Assembly: GCA_030613505.1 (NCBI GenBank)
Contig: JAUWLW010000025.1
Coordinates: 1 to 44,964 of the forward strand
Length of the DNA stretch: 44,964 nt
DNA from: Candidatus Zixiibacteriota bacterium
GTDB lineage: Bacteria; RBG-13-66-14; B26-G2; WVWN01
Direction of reading: 5' to 3'
Of this stretch, positions 14,782 to 24,363 are shown piece by piece (within the stretch, counting starts at the first letter, position 1; every line of letters starts with the position of its first letter). Position numbers and translations under genes: made by a program. Below the pieces are notes generated by a model that was given only the letters and a program-made list of their open reading frames with translations, ran no database searches and was not told the origin of the DNA.

Positions 14782-15633
14782 TTACTCGTAATCGTAGAAA
14801 CCTTTCTTCGTCTTGCGGCCCAGGTATCCGGCCAGGACCATCTTCTTCAGCAGCGGGCAAGGCCGGTACTTGGAGTCCGCGAAGCCGTCGTAGAGAACCT
14901 CCATTATGTCGAGGCAGACGTCAAGGCCGATGAGGTCCGCCAGCTCCAGCGGCCCCATGGGGTGGTTCATTCCGAGTTTCATGACGGTGTCGATCGCTTC
15001 TTTGGTCGCGACGCCCTCGTCCAGCGCGAAGCACGCCTCGTTGATCATCGGTAGCAGGACCCGGTTGGAGATGAAGCCCGGATAGTCGTTGACCTCTACC
15101 GGCGTCTTGCCGACGGCCGTGGCCGCCTCCTCCGCCACCTTGTACGTCTCGTCCGACGTCGCGATGGCGCGGATGACCTCCACCAGCTTCATCACCGGCA
15201 CCGGATTCATGAAGTGCATGCCGATCACTTTATCGGGCCGCTTCGTCACGCCCGCTATCTCGGTTATCGGTATCGAGCTCGTGTTGGACGCCAGGACGGC
15301 CTCCGGTTTGCACTTCTCGTCCAGCTCTTTGAAAATCTTCTTCTTGAGGTCGCGGTCCTCGAAAACCGCTTCCACCACCAGGTCCGCGTCCTTCGCGTCG
15401 CCCAGGTCCGTCGACTTCGTGATGCGCCCCAGCGCCGCGTCGGCGTCCTCCTGCGAAATCTTCTCCTTCTTGACCAGGCGCCCCAGATTCTTGGTGATGA
15501 CGCCGAGCGCCTTTTCGAGTAAGTCCTTCGATTGGTCGATTAGCGTCACGTCGAAGCCGGCCTGCGCGAAGATGTGCGCGATGCCGTTGCCCATAGTTCC
15601 GCCGCCTACGACGGCGACTTTCTTTATAGCCAT
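14782..15633 (-). CDS. hbd: 3-hydroxybutyryl-CoA dehydrogenase
   Basis: A 283-residue NAD(P)-dependent 3-hydroxyacyl-CoA dehydrogenase of normal length for Hbd/PaaH. The Rossmann loop is '[21 protein letters not shown]'. Catalytic residues are Ser119 in 'NTSSIPIT', His140 in 'GMHFMNPVP' and Glu152 in 'KLVEVI'. The C-terminal dimerisation part has '[26 protein letters not shown]' and ends '[12 protein letters not shown]'. It interconverts 3-hydroxybutyryl-CoA and acetoacetyl-CoA. It is the last gene of the operon, preceded by GGGGAGG, and with the crotonase and thiolase upstream completes the C4 to C2 steps. Confidence 0.96.
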   Translation of the reverse strand: MAIKKVAVVGGGTMGNGIAHIFAQAGFDVTLIDQSKDLLEKALGVITKNLGRLVKKEKISQEDADAALGRITKSTDLGDAKDADLVVEAVFEDRDLKKKIFKELDEKCKPEAVLASNTSSIPITEIAGVTKRPDKVIGMHFMNPVPVMKLVEVIRAIATSDETYKVAEEAATAVGKTPVEVNDYPGFISNRVLLPMINEACFALDEGVATKEAIDTVMKLGMNHPMGPLELADLIGLDVCLDIMEVLYDGFADSKYRPCPLLKKMVLAGYLGRKTKKGFYDYE

Positions 15634-15660
15634 GTTGCCTCCCCTGCGTATGGGTTATGA

Positions 15661-16839
15661 TTAAACCGTTATGCTCATCGCGACCGCGCCGCCGCCGCCC
15701 AGGCAAGCGGTGGCCAGGCCGCGCTTCAAACCGCGGTCCTTGAGCGCGTATACCAGCGTCGCCAGGATGCGCGCGCCCGAGGCGCCGATGGGATGCCCCA
15801 GCGCCACCGCGCCGCCGTTCACGTTCACGCGGTCCCAGTCCCAGCCGAGCTCCTTGCCGTCCGCCAGGACCTGCGCGCTGAAGGCCTCGTTGATCTCGAT
15901 GAGTTCGTAGTCGCCGATGGACTCGCCCGTCTTGGCCATTAACCGCTTGACGGCGTCCACCGGAGCGTAGAACAGCATCTTGGGTTCGACGTGGGCCGAG
16001 GCGTAACCGACGATGGTGGCGTCCGGCGTGACGCCCAGCTCCTTGGCCTTGGCGGCGGTCATGACCACCGTCGCCGCGGCGCCGTCGTTGAGGCCCGGCG
16101 CGTTGCCCGGCGTAATGGTACCGTCTTTGCCGAATGCCGGTTTGAGCCTGGCGAGCTTCTCGGCGCTGGTCTCCCGCGGCCCTTCGTCGGTGTCGAAGAC
16201 GATGGGGTCGCCCTTGCGCTGAGGCACTTCAAACGGAACGATCTCGGCCTTGAACTTGCCTTCCTTTATCGCGGCCAACGCCTTGGCCTGGCTGTTCGCG
16301 GCCCACTCGTCCTGTTCCTCGCGGCTGATGCCCGAGTTCTGCGCGGTGAAGTCGCCCAAGAGGCCCATGTGCTTATCCTCGAAGGCGCACCACAGGCCGT
16401 CTTGGATTACGCCGTCGACGAGTTCCATGTTGCCCATCTTCTGGCCCTTGCGGCCTTTGTAGAAGTAGAACGGGACGTTGGACATCGACTCCATGCCGCC
16501 GGCGACAACGACCTCCTCGTCGCCGGCTTTGATGGCCTGCGCCGCCATCGAGATCGCCTTGGCGCCCGAGCCGCACACCTTGTTTATGGTGGTGGCGTTG
16601 ACGGTGGGGGGAAGGCCGGCGGCGATCGCCGCCTGCCGTGCCGGCGCCTGGCCCATGCCGGCCGAGACGACGTTGCCCATTATTACCTCGTCCACCTGTT
16701 CCGGCTTTATCCCGGCGCGCTCGACCGCGCCCTTAATCGCGACGCCGCCCAGCTGCCACGCCTGCACCGGCGCGAGGGTCCCGAGGAATCTGCCGACCGC
16801 GGTACGGCAAATACCCGCGATTACGATATCTTCCGCCAT
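15661..16839 (-). CDS. Acetyl-CoA C-acetyltransferase (thiolase)
   Basis: A 392-residue thiolase of the biosynthetic/degradative acetoacetyl-CoA type. The nucleophile is Cys89 in '[10 protein letters not shown]'. The second set is His349 in '[10 protein letters not shown]' and Cys379 in '[10 protein letters not shown]'. The loop '[12 protein letters not shown]' is also present. It cleaves acetoacetyl-CoA to two acetyl-CoA, or condenses them. AAAGGAGG precedes ATG. Chain-length preference cannot be read with certainty, but its position next to hbd and crotonase fits C4 substrates. Confidence 0.95.
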   Translation of the reverse strand: MAEDIVIAGICRTAVGRFLGTLAPVQAWQLGGVAIKGAVERAGIKPEQVDEVIMGNVVSAGMGQAPARQAAIAAGLPPTVNATTINKVCGSGAKAISMAAQAIKAGDEEVVVAGGMESMSNVPFYFYKGRKGQKMGNMELVDGVIQDGLWCAFEDKHMGLLGDFTAQNSGISREEQDEWAANSQAKALAAIKEGKFKAEIVPFEVPQRKGDPIVFDTDEGPRETSAEKLARLKPAFGKDGTITPGNAPGLNDGAAATVVMTAAKAKELGVTPDATIVGYASAHVEPKMLFYAPVDAVKRLMAKTGESIGDYELIEINEAFSAQVLADGKELGWDWDRVNVNGGAVALGHPIGASGARILATLVYALKDRGLKRGLATACLGGGGAVAMSITV

Positions 16840-16876
16840 TACAACCTCCTTTACGATTTAGAACGGTCGCGCCCGG

Positions 16877-17641
16877 CTACCACTTGGGCGCGCGCTTTTC
16901 CAAGAATGCTTTCATGCCTTCGTTGCCCTGGCCGCCCTCGAAGCACTTGCCGAAGAGCTCCGCCTCCAGCTTGCAGCCTTCTTCGACGGTGAGGGTTAAC
17001 CCTTCGTGCACGGCCTTCTTCACCATCGCGAGCGACGTCGGGCCCTTCTTGGCGACGGCCTCGGCGAGCTCCTTCACCTTCGGCATAAGCTCCTCCGGCT
17101 CGAAGACGCCGTTGACTAAGCCGAGCTCGAGCGCCCGGGCGCCGTCGATTTGCTCGCCCGTCGTCAAGAGGTACGTCGCTTTGCCCGGGCCGACGAGCTT
17201 CGGCAGCCGCTGCGTCCCGCCGAAGCCGGGCGTCACGCCCAGGCTGACCTCCGGTTGGCCCATCTTGGCCTTGGTGGAGGCGAACCGCATATCGCACGCC
17301 AGCGCGAGCTCCATGCCGCCGCCCCACGCGCAGCCGTTGACCGCGGCGACGGTTATGAAGTGGGCGCGCGCGCGCGCGCCGAAGACGCGCTGGCCGTTCT
17401 CGGCGAACGCCTTGGCCTGCGCGGCGTTCATATCCGCCATAGCGGCGATGTCCGCGCCGGCGACGAACGCCTTCCCCTCGCCGGTCACGACGACGACCAG
17501 GACCTCTTTGTCGCCGTCCAGCTCCGTGATAATTTTCTCAAGCTCGGCTAAAACTTCGCTGTTGAGGGCGTTCAGCGCGTCCGGCCGGTTAATAGTAACC
17601 GTCGCTACCGCGCCCTCTTTGGTGACTGTGACCAGTGCCAT
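16877..17641 (-). CDS. Enoyl-CoA hydratase (crotonase)
   Basis: A 254-residue crotonase. The oxyanion-hole segments are 'AFVAGADIAAM' and 'WGGGMELALACDMRFAS'. The two catalytic glutamates are Glu111 and Glu131 ('GQPEVSLGVTPGFGGTQRL'), spaced 20 apart as in rat crotonase. It should hydrate crotonyl-CoA to 3-hydroxybutyryl-CoA. One oddity: the segment before 'AAVNG', usually '..LEKPVI', reads 'ARARAHFIT' and is encoded by a 16-bp alternating GC tract (17364-17379). Length is unchanged, so it is not a frameshift. Start after GGGAG. Confidence 0.93.
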   Translation of the reverse strand: MALVTVTKEGAVATVTINRPDALNALNSEVLAELEKIITELDGDKEVLVVVVTGEGKAFVAGADIAAMADMNAAQAKAFAENGQRVFGARARAHFITVAAVNGCAWGGGMELALACDMRFASTKAKMGQPEVSLGVTPGFGGTQRLPKLVGPGKATYLLTTGEQIDGARALELGLVNGVFEPEELMPKVKELAEAVAKKGPTSLAMVKKAVHEGLTLTVEEGCKLEAELFGKCFEGGQGNEGMKAFLEKRAPKW

Positions 17642-17681
17642 AACGTCTCCCTTTACGTTTAGGGTTAAAGGACCGGCTTGG

Positions 17682-18089
17682 TTAACCTTCCTGTATCAAT
17701 TCTATAAGCACGCCGAACGTACTCGACGGCTTCATGAAGATGACGCGCGAGCCGTGCGCGCCCTCGTACGGCGCGTCCGTAACGAATTCGTAGCCGTCGG
17801 CGCGGAGGGAGGCCGCCGCCTCGTCCACGTCGGCGACCTTGAAGCAGATATGGTGGATACCCGGGCCGCGTTTTTCGATAAATTTGGATATCGGGTCCTC
17901 GCCCAGGCCCTCGAGCAGCTCGATCTTTACGCCGCCGGCGTCCAAGAAGGCGAGTTTGAGGCCGCGTTCCGCCAGAACCTCCTCGCCGCCGAAAGTCAGG
18001 CCGAGCGCCTCCTCGTAAAACCGCCTCGCCTCGACTATGCTTTCAACGGCGACGCCGACGTGCTCGAGCTTCGCGCTTTTTACCGTCAC
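17682..18089 (-). CDS. mce: Methylmalonyl-CoA epimerase
   Basis: A 135-residue vicinal-oxygen-chelate protein, the usual length for methylmalonyl-CoA epimerase. Metal ligands are expected at His10 ('KLEHVGVAV'), in '[15 protein letters not shown]' and at the Glu of '[11 protein letters not shown]'. It interconverts (S)- and (R)-methylmalonyl-CoA between carboxylase and mutase. The start is GTG in a GTGA overlap with the mutase stop codon, which gives exact family length; the open frame upstream of it is only the mutase read in another frame. Operon position directly after the mutase confirms the assignment. Confidence 0.95.
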   Translation of the reverse strand: MTVKSAKLEHVGVAVESIVEARRFYEEALGLTFGGEEVLAERGLKLAFLDAGGVKIELLEGLGEDPISKFIEKRGPGIHHICFKVADVDEAAASLRADGYEFVTDAPYEGAHGSRVIFMKPSSTFGVLIELIQEG

Positions 18090-19699
18090 GGCCGTCCTTT
18101 CGTCTTGTCGTACTCGCCCCACACCTCGCGCAGCGCGTCGGATATTTCGCCCACCGTCGCCGCTACCTCGACGCAGGCGATAGTAGGTTCCATTAGCGGC
18201 GCGCCGCCCCCGGCCGCGGCCTCGCGCAGCGCCGCGAGCGCCTCCTCGAGCTTCGGGCCGTCCCTTTTCTCCCGGTAAGCGGCCAGCTCCCCAAGCCGGG
18301 CGCGCTCCAGCGCCGGCTCGAGGCGAAGCGTCTCGAACGGCGGCGCGCCCTCGGTTACGTATTCGTTCACGCCGACGACGACGCGCTTTTTCTCCTCGAC
18401 GTCCTTTTGGTATCGGTACGCGCTCGCGGCGATCTCGTCGGCGAAGTAGCCACTCTCCACCCCCGTCAACGCGCCGCCGAGCGCGTCGATTTCTTTGAGA
18501 TACTCTTCGACGCGCGCCTCGAGCTCGCGCGTCAGCGCCTCGACGAAGTACGAGCCGCCCAAGGGGTCGGCGGTATCGGCGACGCCGCTCTCGTGGGCGA
18601 TTATCTGTTGCGTGCGGAGGGCGATGAGCGCCGATTCCTCGGAGGGGAGCGCCAGTGCTTCGTCGCGGGAGTTGGTGTGCAGCGACTGCGTTCCGCCCAA
18701 TACCGCCGCCAGCGCCTGCAGCGCGACGCGTACGACGTTGTTCGCCGGCTCGCGGGCGGTGAGGGTGCAGCCCGCCGTCTGCGTGTGGAAGCGCAGCATC
18801 ATCGAGCGCTGGTTTTTGGCGCCGAAGCGGTCCGCCATCAGCCGGCACCAGACCCGCCGCGCGGCGCGGAACTTCGCCACCTCCTCCAGCAGGTCGTTGT
18901 GCGCGCCGAAGAAGAAGCTCAGCCGCGGCGCGAAGTCGTCTACTTCCAAGCCCGCCGCCAAAGCCGCTTCGACGTACGCGACGGCGTCCGCGAAGGTGAA
19001 GGCGACCTCCTGGGCCGCGGTGGCGCCGGCCTCGCGTATATGATACCCCGAGATGGAGATGCTGTTCCACGACGGCATGTTCGCCGCGCAGTAGCGGATG
19101 AGGTCGGTCGCAAGGCGAAGCGACGGCGCCGGCGGGTAGATGTAGTTGCCGCGCGCGAAGAATTCCTTGAGGATGTCGTTCTGGACGGTCCCGCGGAGCT
19201 CCGCCGGGTCCGCGCCCTGCCGCCGCGCCAGCGCGACGTACATGGCCAGCAGCGTGGGCGCGGTGGCGTTTATGGTCATCGACGTCGAGACGTCGGCCAG
19301 CGGTATGCCGTCGAAGAGGGCGGCCAGGTCGTCGAGCGTGGATATCGCGACGCCGGTCCGGCCCACCTCGCCGCGGGCCAGCGTCGCGTCCGAGTCGTAG
19401 CCGCACTGCGTCGGGAGGTCGAAGGCGACGGAGAGGCCGGTCTGGCCCTGCGACAGGAGGTAGCGGTAGCGTTTGTTGGTGTCCGCGGCGGTGGCGTAGC
19501 CGGCATACTGGCGCATGGTCCACAGCCGGCCGCGGTACATGTCGGCGTAAACGCCGCGCGTGAAGGGCGGTGCGCCGGGGTCGCCCAGCTCGAGGCCGTA
19601 GTCGACCGGCGCGTCTTCCGGCTTGTATACTGCCTTGACCTCTATGCCGGAAGTCGTCGTCACGTGGCGTTCGGCGCTCTCTCTATTTTTCCGCGTCAT
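18086..19699 (-). CDS. mcmA: Methylmalonyl-CoA mutase, large (catalytic) subunit
   Basis: A 537-residue TIM-barrel subunit of a split B12-dependent mutase; it lacks the C-terminal B12 domain, which is supplied by the separate small subunit in the operon. '[28 protein letters not shown]', '[17 protein letters not shown]', '[13 protein letters not shown]' and '[23 protein letters not shown]' are family hallmarks. The residues that fix substrate choice in the Propionibacterium enzyme, Tyr89 and Arg207, correspond here to Tyr65 and Arg183, 118 residues apart in both. This is the methylmalonyl-CoA signature. It should convert (R)-methylmalonyl-CoA to succinyl-CoA. Its ATG overlaps the carrier-protein stop (ATGA). 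Confidence 0.93.
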   Translation of the reverse strand: MTRKNRESAERHVTTTSGIEVKAVYKPEDAPVDYGLELGDPGAPPFTRGVYADMYRGRLWTMRQYAGYATAADTNKRYRYLLSQGQTGLSVAFDLPTQCGYDSDATLARGEVGRTGVAISTLDDLAALFDGIPLADVSTSMTINATAPTLLAMYVALARRQGADPAELRGTVQNDILKEFFARGNYIYPPAPSLRLATDLIRYCAANMPSWNSISISGYHIREAGATAAQEVAFTFADAVAYVEAALAAGLEVDDFAPRLSFFFGAHNDLLEEVAKFRAARRVWCRLMADRFGAKNQRSMMLRFHTQTAGCTLTAREPANNVVRVALQALAAVLGGTQSLHTNSRDEALALPSEESALIALRTQQIIAHESGVADTADPLGGSYFVEALTRELEARVEEYLKEIDALGGALTGVESGYFADEIAASAYRYQKDVEEKKRVVVGVNEYVTEGAPPFETLRLEPALERARLGELAAYREKRDGPKLEEALAALREAAAGGGAPLMEPTIACVEVAATVGEISDALREVWGEYDKTKGRP

Positions 19700-20211
19700 T
19701 CGATGACGACCAGGACGTCGCCCAGGGAGACGCCTCGCCCTTTTTCGATTTTAACTTCTTTCACGACGCCGCCGCGCGGTGCGCGCATCAGGTTCTCCAT
19801 CTTCATGGCCTCGACGACGCAGAGGCCCTGACCTTCGGCAACCTCGTCGCCGGGCGCGACCAGGACGTCCAGCACCATCGCCGGCATGGGCGCTTTCACC
19901 TCGGCCGCGGCCTGTTCGCCCTCGCCGGCCCCCCCCTTAAGTTCGCGGATGCGCCGCCGCCGCTCGTCCTCCACCGACACCGCGAGGGTGTGGCCGGCTA
20001 CGAAGACGACGTAACCGCCGCGCTCGTCGCGCCGCACCCACAGCTCGGCGGAGTTTCCGTCGAGTATCAGCGAGTAGATAGCGTCGCGCGCGACTTCGTA
20101 GTAGTCGATGTCGCACGGCTCGCCGTCGACGGTTACGGCCGGCGACGGCCCTTCGCCCTCCACCGTGAGTTCGTACGTGCGGCTGCCTATGGTGGTCCAG
20201 TAGCGCATCAT
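19696..20211 (-). CDS. Biotin carboxyl carrier subunit of acyl-CoA carboxylase
   Basis: A 171-residue protein. The C-terminal biotinyl domain (about 100-171) carries '[10 protein letters not shown]' with biotin attachment at Lys137, 34 residues from the end, preceded by the usual '[24 protein letters not shown]'. The first 95 residues form a beta-rich segment ('[56 protein letters not shown]') like the region joining carboxylase and carrier in single-chain propionyl- and acetyl-CoA carboxylases. Start chosen at the ATG overlapping the biotin-carboxylase stop (ATGA); a second ATG follows immediately. It is the mobile arm between the carboxylase and the carboxyltransferase of this operon. Confidence 0.93.
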   Translation of the reverse strand: MMRYWTTIGSRTYELTVEGEGPSPAVTVDGEPCDIDYYEVARDAIYSLILDGNSAELWVRRDERGGYVVFVAGHTLAVSVEDERRRRIRELKGGAGEGEQAAAEVKAPMPAMVLDVLVAPGDEVAEGQGLCVVEAMKMENLMRAPRGGVVKEVKIEKGRGVSLGDVLVVIE

Positions 20212-21707
20212 TCGCCTACGCTCTCGCGGCGGGCGGCCAATCGCCAGGCGTCGGTCGCCGGGCCGGCGCCGTCCGTGCCGGCGGGCGCCTCGGCCCCGCG
20301 GAGGTGGCTGAGAATGGTGCACAGCACCGCCGCCGCCTTCTCCTGCCTTTCGGCGTGGGAGGCTTCGGGCCGGAAATATTTTTCCACGAAAGAGGTGTCG
20401 AACTCGCCTTTTCGGAAAACCTCCGACGCCATAACCCAGCGGTGGAAGGGAATGGTGGTCGCGACGCCGTCGAGGACGAACTCGTTGAGCGCGCGGCTCA
20501 TCCGCTCGACGGCCAGCGGCCGGTCCTCGGCCCATACCACCAGCTTGGCGATGAGCGGGTCGTAGTATATGGGCACCTCGTACCCTTGGGCGATGCCGCC
20601 GTCGAAGCGGACGCCCGGGCCGGAGGGCAGCCGCAGCCGCGAGATCGTCCCCGTCGCCGGGTAGAAGTTGTTGTCCGGGTCTTCGGCCGAGATGCGGCAC
20701 TCGATCGCCGCGCCCCGGGGTTTTACGTCGTCCTGCGCGAAGGCCAACGGCTCGCCGGCGGCTATGCGGAGCTGTTCCTTGACGAGGTCGACGCCCGTTA
20801 CGAGTTCCGTCACCGGGTGCTCAACCTGAAGGCGGGCGTTCACCTCCAGGAAGTAGAAGTTGCGGTCGGCGTCGAGCAGGAACTCTATGGTGCCGGCGTT
20901 GGTGTAGTTTGCCGCGCGGGCCGCTTTTAGGGCGGCCTGGGCCATCCGCGCCCGCAACTCGTCGTCGAGGGCGGGCGAGGGCGACTCCTCGACCAGCTTC
21001 TGGTGGCGGCGCTGGATGGAGCACTCCCGCTCGTGGAGGTGGACGACGTTGCCGTGGGCGTCAGCGAGGATTTGGAACTCGACGTGGCGCGGCCCCGCGA
21101 TGCATTTTTCGACGTATACGGCGTCGTCGCCGAAGGCCGAGCGCGCTTCGCTCCGGGCGTGTTTGAGGAGTTCGGCGAAGTCGTCGGCGCGGGCGCACAC
21201 GCGCATGCCCTTGCCGCCGCCGCCGGCCGCGGCCTTTATCATCACCGGCCAGCCGATCTCGGCCGCCGCCCGGGCGATGGCGTCGTCTTCCCGCAGCTCG
21301 GGCGGCGAGCCCGGTATCACCGGAATGCCGGCCGCGGCCATCGTCGCCCGGGCGCCCTGCTTGTCGCCCGCGGCCCGCAGCGTCGCCGGCGCCGGCCCGA
21401 CGAAGACCAGGGCCGCGTCTTCGCACGCCGCGGCGAAGTCGGCGTTCTCCGCCAGGAAGCCGTACCCCGGGTGCACCGCCTCCGCGCCGGCTCGCCGCGC
21501 GACGTCGACTATTTTATCTATCCGGAGGTAAGACTCGCTCGCCGGCGCGGCGCCGACGTTGTAGACTTCGTTGGCGTAGCGGACGTGGGGCGCCGGCCGG
21601 TCGGCGTCGGAGTAGACGCCCACGCTCCGGATGCCGAGCTCCCGGCACGCCCGCATCACGCGGACGGCGATCTCGCCCCGGTTGGCTATCAATACCTTTT
21701 TAAACAT
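20208..21707 (-). CDS. Biotin carboxylase subunit of acyl-CoA (propionyl-CoA) carboxylase
   Basis: A 499-residue ATP-grasp biotin carboxylase. It opens 'KKVLIANRGEIAVRVMRACRELGIRSVGVYSDADR', contains the ATP loop 'KAAAGGGGKGMRVC', 'HVEFQILADAHGNVVHLHERECSIQRRHQKLVEESPSP' and 'FLEVNARLQVEHPVTELVTG'. It runs about 50 residues past the usual 450, ending in a helical tail likely to contact the carrier or carboxyltransferase. It carboxylates biotin with bicarbonate and ATP. The neighbouring carboxyltransferase, epimerase and mutase point to propionyl-CoA as final acceptor. It overlaps the preceding methyltransferase by 8 bases. Confidence 0.95.
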   Translation of the reverse strand: MFKKVLIANRGEIAVRVMRACRELGIRSVGVYSDADRPAPHVRYANEVYNVGAAPASESYLRIDKIVDVARRAGAEAVHPGYGFLAENADFAAACEDAALVFVGPAPATLRAAGDKQGARATMAAAGIPVIPGSPPELREDDAIARAAAEIGWPVMIKAAAGGGGKGMRVCARADDFAELLKHARSEARSAFGDDAVYVEKCIAGPRHVEFQILADAHGNVVHLHERECSIQRRHQKLVEESPSPALDDELRARMAQAALKAARAANYTNAGTIEFLLDADRNFYFLEVNARLQVEHPVTELVTGVDLVKEQLRIAAGEPLAFAQDDVKPRGAAIECRISAEDPDNNFYPATGTISRLRLPSGPGVRFDGGIAQGYEVPIYYDPLIAKLVVWAEDRPLAVERMSRALNEFVLDGVATTIPFHRWVMASEVFRKGEFDTSFVEKYFRPEASHAERQEKAAAVLCTILSHLRGAEAPAGTDGAGPATDAWRLAARRESVGE

Positions 21708-22269
21708 GCGAGGTCTTGGGTTTCGTGAGGCGCAGGTAGAACCAGTCGCCGTGGTCGTCCTCCACCTCTACCTCCAGGGCCGCGGCCGCGGCGAATTCCC
21801 GGACCGTCTCGAGGTTTTGCTCGCGGCCTTCGCCCCGTACGCGGTATCCCGTCCGCGCGACCTCCCCGCCGGGCAGCGTCACCGTGACGGCGACGCCGAA
21901 GACGTCGTCGCCCGGGGGGACCGGCGCGCCCCAGATGTGGAGGCGGCCGCCGGCCTTTAGGACGCGCGCCGCCTCGGCCACGAGCGCGCGCTTGGCCTCG
22001 GCGCCCTTCACGTACATCAGGCCGAAGAAGACGGTGACGTGCTCGAAGGTGTTTTCGACGAACTGCGTGCGCGTCGCGTCGCCCACGAGGAAGATGGTGC
22101 GCGGCGGGCACTTGGGCCGGGCTGCGTTGATTTCCGATATCTGCGAATCCACGCCGATGACGCGGCCCGGGTACGCCCGGGCGATTATGCCCTCGCCGCC
22201 CGCGCACAGGTCGAGGATGACGGGCATGGGCTCGAGCGGCCCGAGGCTGATTTCGACGCCGTCGCTCAT
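21700..22269 (-). CDS. SAM methyltransferase embedded in the carboxylase operon
   Basis: A 189-residue class I methyltransferase. It opens with motif I unusually close to the N-terminus: 'PVILDLCAGGEGIIARAYPGRVIGVDSQISEINAARPKCP'. It continues 'FLVGDATRTQFVENTFEHVTVFFGLMYVKG' and 'RVLKAGGRLHIWGAPVPPGDDVFGVAVTVTLPGGEVARTGYRV'. The small size and lack of an extra domain give no clue to the acceptor. It is locked between carboxyltransferase and biotin carboxylase by start-stop overlaps on both sides, so its product is made in step with the carboxylase. It might modify a carboxylase subunit or a CoA-pathway intermediate; this is inference only. Confidence 0.78.
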   Translation of the reverse strand: MSDGVEISLGPLEPMPVILDLCAGGEGIIARAYPGRVIGVDSQISEINAARPKCPPRTIFLVGDATRTQFVENTFEHVTVFFGLMYVKGAEAKRALVAEAARVLKAGGRLHIWGAPVPPGDDVFGVAVTVTLPGGEVARTGYRVRGEGREQNLETVREFAAAAALEVEVEDDHGDWFYLRLTKPKTSHV

Positions 22270-22340
22270 TCGTCGGTCACCTTGTCCTCAGCGGCCGTGG
22301 CGAACAAAGCGACCGCGCCGAATATAAGAAAGTCGTTCAT
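22266..22340 (-). CDS. Micro-ORF: 24-residue single-helix membrane peptide
   Basis: The peptide MNDFLIFGAVALFATAAEDK..TDE consists of a short hydrophobic helix (about 4-17) and an acidic tail. It fills the gap between the carboxyltransferase stop and the methyltransferase start, and its TGA overlaps the methyltransferase ATG (ATGA), like most gene junctions in this operon. An in-frame ATG four codons upstream (22352) would add MVES. Sodium-pump decarboxylases carry a small membrane gamma or delta subunit at a similar place, but this peptide is much shorter and has no linker, so homology is uncertain. Confidence 0.45.
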   Translation of the reverse strand: MNDFLIFGAVALFATAAEDKVTDE

Positions 22341-22354
22341 ACTCTCTACCATAT

Positions 22355-23905
22355 TTACAACGGTATATTCCCGTGTTTCTTGGGCGGGTTCTTGTCGCGT
22401 TTGTTGCGGAGCATCTCGAGCGCCTGAATGATGCGAGGCCGCGTCTCGCGCGGCATTATGACCTCGTCGACGTAACCCAGCTCGGCGGCGATGTAGGGGT
22501 TGGCGAATTTCTCGCGGAACTCGGCGACGAGTTTTTCACGCAGCGCCTCCGCGTCCTTGGCCTCGGCCAGCTCGCGCCGGTGCAAAATGTTCACCGCGCC
22601 CTCGGGGCCCATCACCGCGATTTGCGCCGTGGGCCAGGCGTAGACCGTGTCGCCGCGCATGTGCTTGGTGGAGGTGACGGCGTAGGCGCCGCCGTACGAC
22701 TTGCGGACGATGACGTGGACCTTGGGGGCCGTGGCCTCGCCGTACGCGTACAACAGCATCGCGCCGTGTTTGATGACGCCCCCGTACTCCTGCGCCGTCC
22801 CGGGGAGGAAGCCCGGCACGTCGGAGAAGGTGAGGATGGGGATGTTGAAGGCGTCGGAGAAGCGGATGAAGCGCGCCGACTTGCAGGCCGAGTTGATGTC
22901 CAGGCAGCCGGCCAGCACCAGCGGTTGGTGGGCGTTGATGCCGACGGTCCGCCCCGCCATGCGCGCGAAGCCGCATATCATGTTGGGCGCGAAATCTTTG
23001 TGAATCTCGAAGAAGTCGCCGTTGTCGACGACGTGTCGGATGACGTCCTTCATGTCGTAGGGTTTGTTGGGCGAGTCGGGGAGGAGCGCGTCGAGCTCGG
23101 CGTCGGCTCGAGCCGGGTCGTCGCCGGTCTCGACGTACGGCGGCTCGTCGAGGTTGTTCTGCGGCAGGAAGGATAGGAGGCGGCGTATCTCTTGCAGGCA
23201 CTCCACCTCGTTGGCGGCGACGACATGGCAGCAGCCGGACTTGGTGGCGTGGACCCGGGCGCCGCCCAGCTCCTCGAACGTTACCTCCTCGTTCATCACG
23301 GTCTTGATGACGTCCGGGCCGGTGAGGAACATATAGGACGTGCCCTCCACCATGAAGGTGAAGTCCATCACCGCGGGCGAGTAAACGGCGCCGCCGGCGC
23401 AGGGGCCCATTATGGCGGCTATCTGCGGCACGACGCCGGAGGCGAGGGTATTGCGCAAAAAGAAGTCGGAGTAGCCGGCCAGCGAGTCGACGCCGTCCTG
23501 GATGCGCGCGCCGCCGGAGTCGTTGAGGCCCACGATGGGCGCGCCCACGCGCAGGGCGTGGTCGCACACTTTGCAGATCTTCTCGCCGTGGGCTTTGGTG
23601 AGGGTGCCGCCGAAGGAGGTGAAGTCCTGGGCGAAGACGAAGGGGAGGCGGCCGTCGACGCGGCCGTAGCCGGTGACGACGGCGTCGCCCGGGACGCGGC
23701 GCTTCTCCATGTCGAAGTCGTGGCAGCGGTGGACGACGGTGGCATCGAGCTCGCGGAAGGTGCCCTCGTCGAGGAGGATGTCGAGGCGCTCGCGGGCGGT
23801 GAGCTTGCCGGCGTCGTGTTGTTTGGCGACGCGCTCCGGGCCGCCGCCCTCCAGCGCCCGGGCGCGCACCTTCGCCAACCTCTCGTAGAGTTCTTCGTTG
23901 GCCAT
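22355..23905 (-). CDS. pccB: Propionyl-CoA-type carboxyltransferase (beta) subunit
   Basis: A 516-residue carboxyltransferase with paired crotonase-fold halves, the usual length for PccB/MmdA. The N-half has '[22 protein letters not shown]', '[24 protein letters not shown]' and '[20 protein letters not shown]'; '[16 protein letters not shown]' is the acyl-CoA oxyanion site. The C-half has '[80 protein letters not shown]', the biotin site. It ends '[15 protein letters not shown]', typical of propionyl-/methylmalonyl-CoA carboxyltransferases. It transfers CO2 from biotin to propionyl-CoA. Decarboxylase (MmdA) use cannot be ruled out from this subunit, but the ATP-grasp partner favours carboxylation. 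Confidence 0.94.
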   Translation of the reverse strand: MANEELYERLAKVRARALEGGGPERVAKQHDAGKLTARERLDILLDEGTFRELDATVVHRCHDFDMEKRRVPGDAVVTGYGRVDGRLPFVFAQDFTSFGGTLTKAHGEKICKVCDHALRVGAPIVGLNDSGGARIQDGVDSLAGYSDFFLRNTLASGVVPQIAAIMGPCAGGAVYSPAVMDFTFMVEGTSYMFLTGPDVIKTVMNEEVTFEELGGARVHATKSGCCHVVAANEVECLQEIRRLLSFLPQNNLDEPPYVETGDDPARADAELDALLPDSPNKPYDMKDVIRHVVDNGDFFEIHKDFAPNMICGFARMAGRTVGINAHQPLVLAGCLDINSACKSARFIRFSDAFNIPILTFSDVPGFLPGTAQEYGGVIKHGAMLLYAYGEATAPKVHVIVRKSYGGAYAVTSTKHMRGDTVYAWPTAQIAVMGPEGAVNILHRRELAEAKDAEALREKLVAEFREKFANPYIAAELGYVDEVIMPRETRPRIIQALEMLRNKRDKNPPKKHGNIPL

Positions 23906-23920
23906 GGAAGTTACCGCGGG

Positions 23921-24325
23921 TTAATTATCCGAGGCCGCGGCCTCGCGGATGTACTTAACGATCTCATCGGTGGTGGTGCCGGGCGTGAACAGACGGCCTA
24001 TGCCGACCTTTTGCAGTTCGGCGATGTCGTCCTCGGGCAGGATGCCGCCGCCCGTGATGACGACGTGCTCGGCGCCCTTCTCGCGCAAAAGCTCCCGGAC
24101 GCGAGGGAACATCGTCATGTGCGCGCCGGAGAGTATGGACAGGCCGACGACGTCGACGTCCTCCTGCAGCGCCGCCTCCACGATGGCCTCCGGCGTCTGG
24201 TGCAGGCCGGTGTAGATGACCTCCATGCCGGCGTCGCGCAGCGCCCGCGCCACCACCTTGGCGCCGCGGTCGTGGCCGTCGAGGCCCGGCTTCGCCACCA
24301 GTACGCGTATTCTTTTTCGTCCCAT
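23921..24325 (-). CDS. B12-binding small subunit of acyl-CoA mutase
   Basis: A 134-residue stand-alone cobalamin-binding domain. '[33 protein letters not shown]' contains the D-x-H-x-x-G motif with His18 as lower axial ligand. '[21 protein letters not shown]' and '[30 protein letters not shown]' complete the Rossmann-like pocket. It is the only such domain in the window, although two mutase large subunits are encoded. It directly follows the isobutyryl-type large subunit, so the simplest reading is that it serves both. RBS GAGGTAG. Confidence 0.95.
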   Translation of the reverse strand: MGRKRIRVLVAKPGLDGHDRGAKVVARALRDAGMEVIYTGLHQTPEAIVEAALQEDVDVVGLSILSGAHMTMFPRVRELLREKGAEHVVITGGGILPEDDIAELQKVGIGRLFTPGTTTDEIVKYIREAAASDN

Positions 24326-24363
24326 AAGCTACCTCGCTGCGTACCAAGCCGGTTCGAGCCGGC

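Noticed and set aside
17682-19523. A 613-residue reading that joins upstream sequence to the epimerase
   Set aside because: Only the last 135 codons match an epimerase; the earlier part is the mutase gene in another frame. A GTG with stop-start overlap gives the normal length.
18407-19831. A 474-codon open frame on the + strand
   Set aside because: It is the antisense shadow of the methylmalonyl-CoA mutase gene. No family motif and no ribosome site in keeping with a gene.
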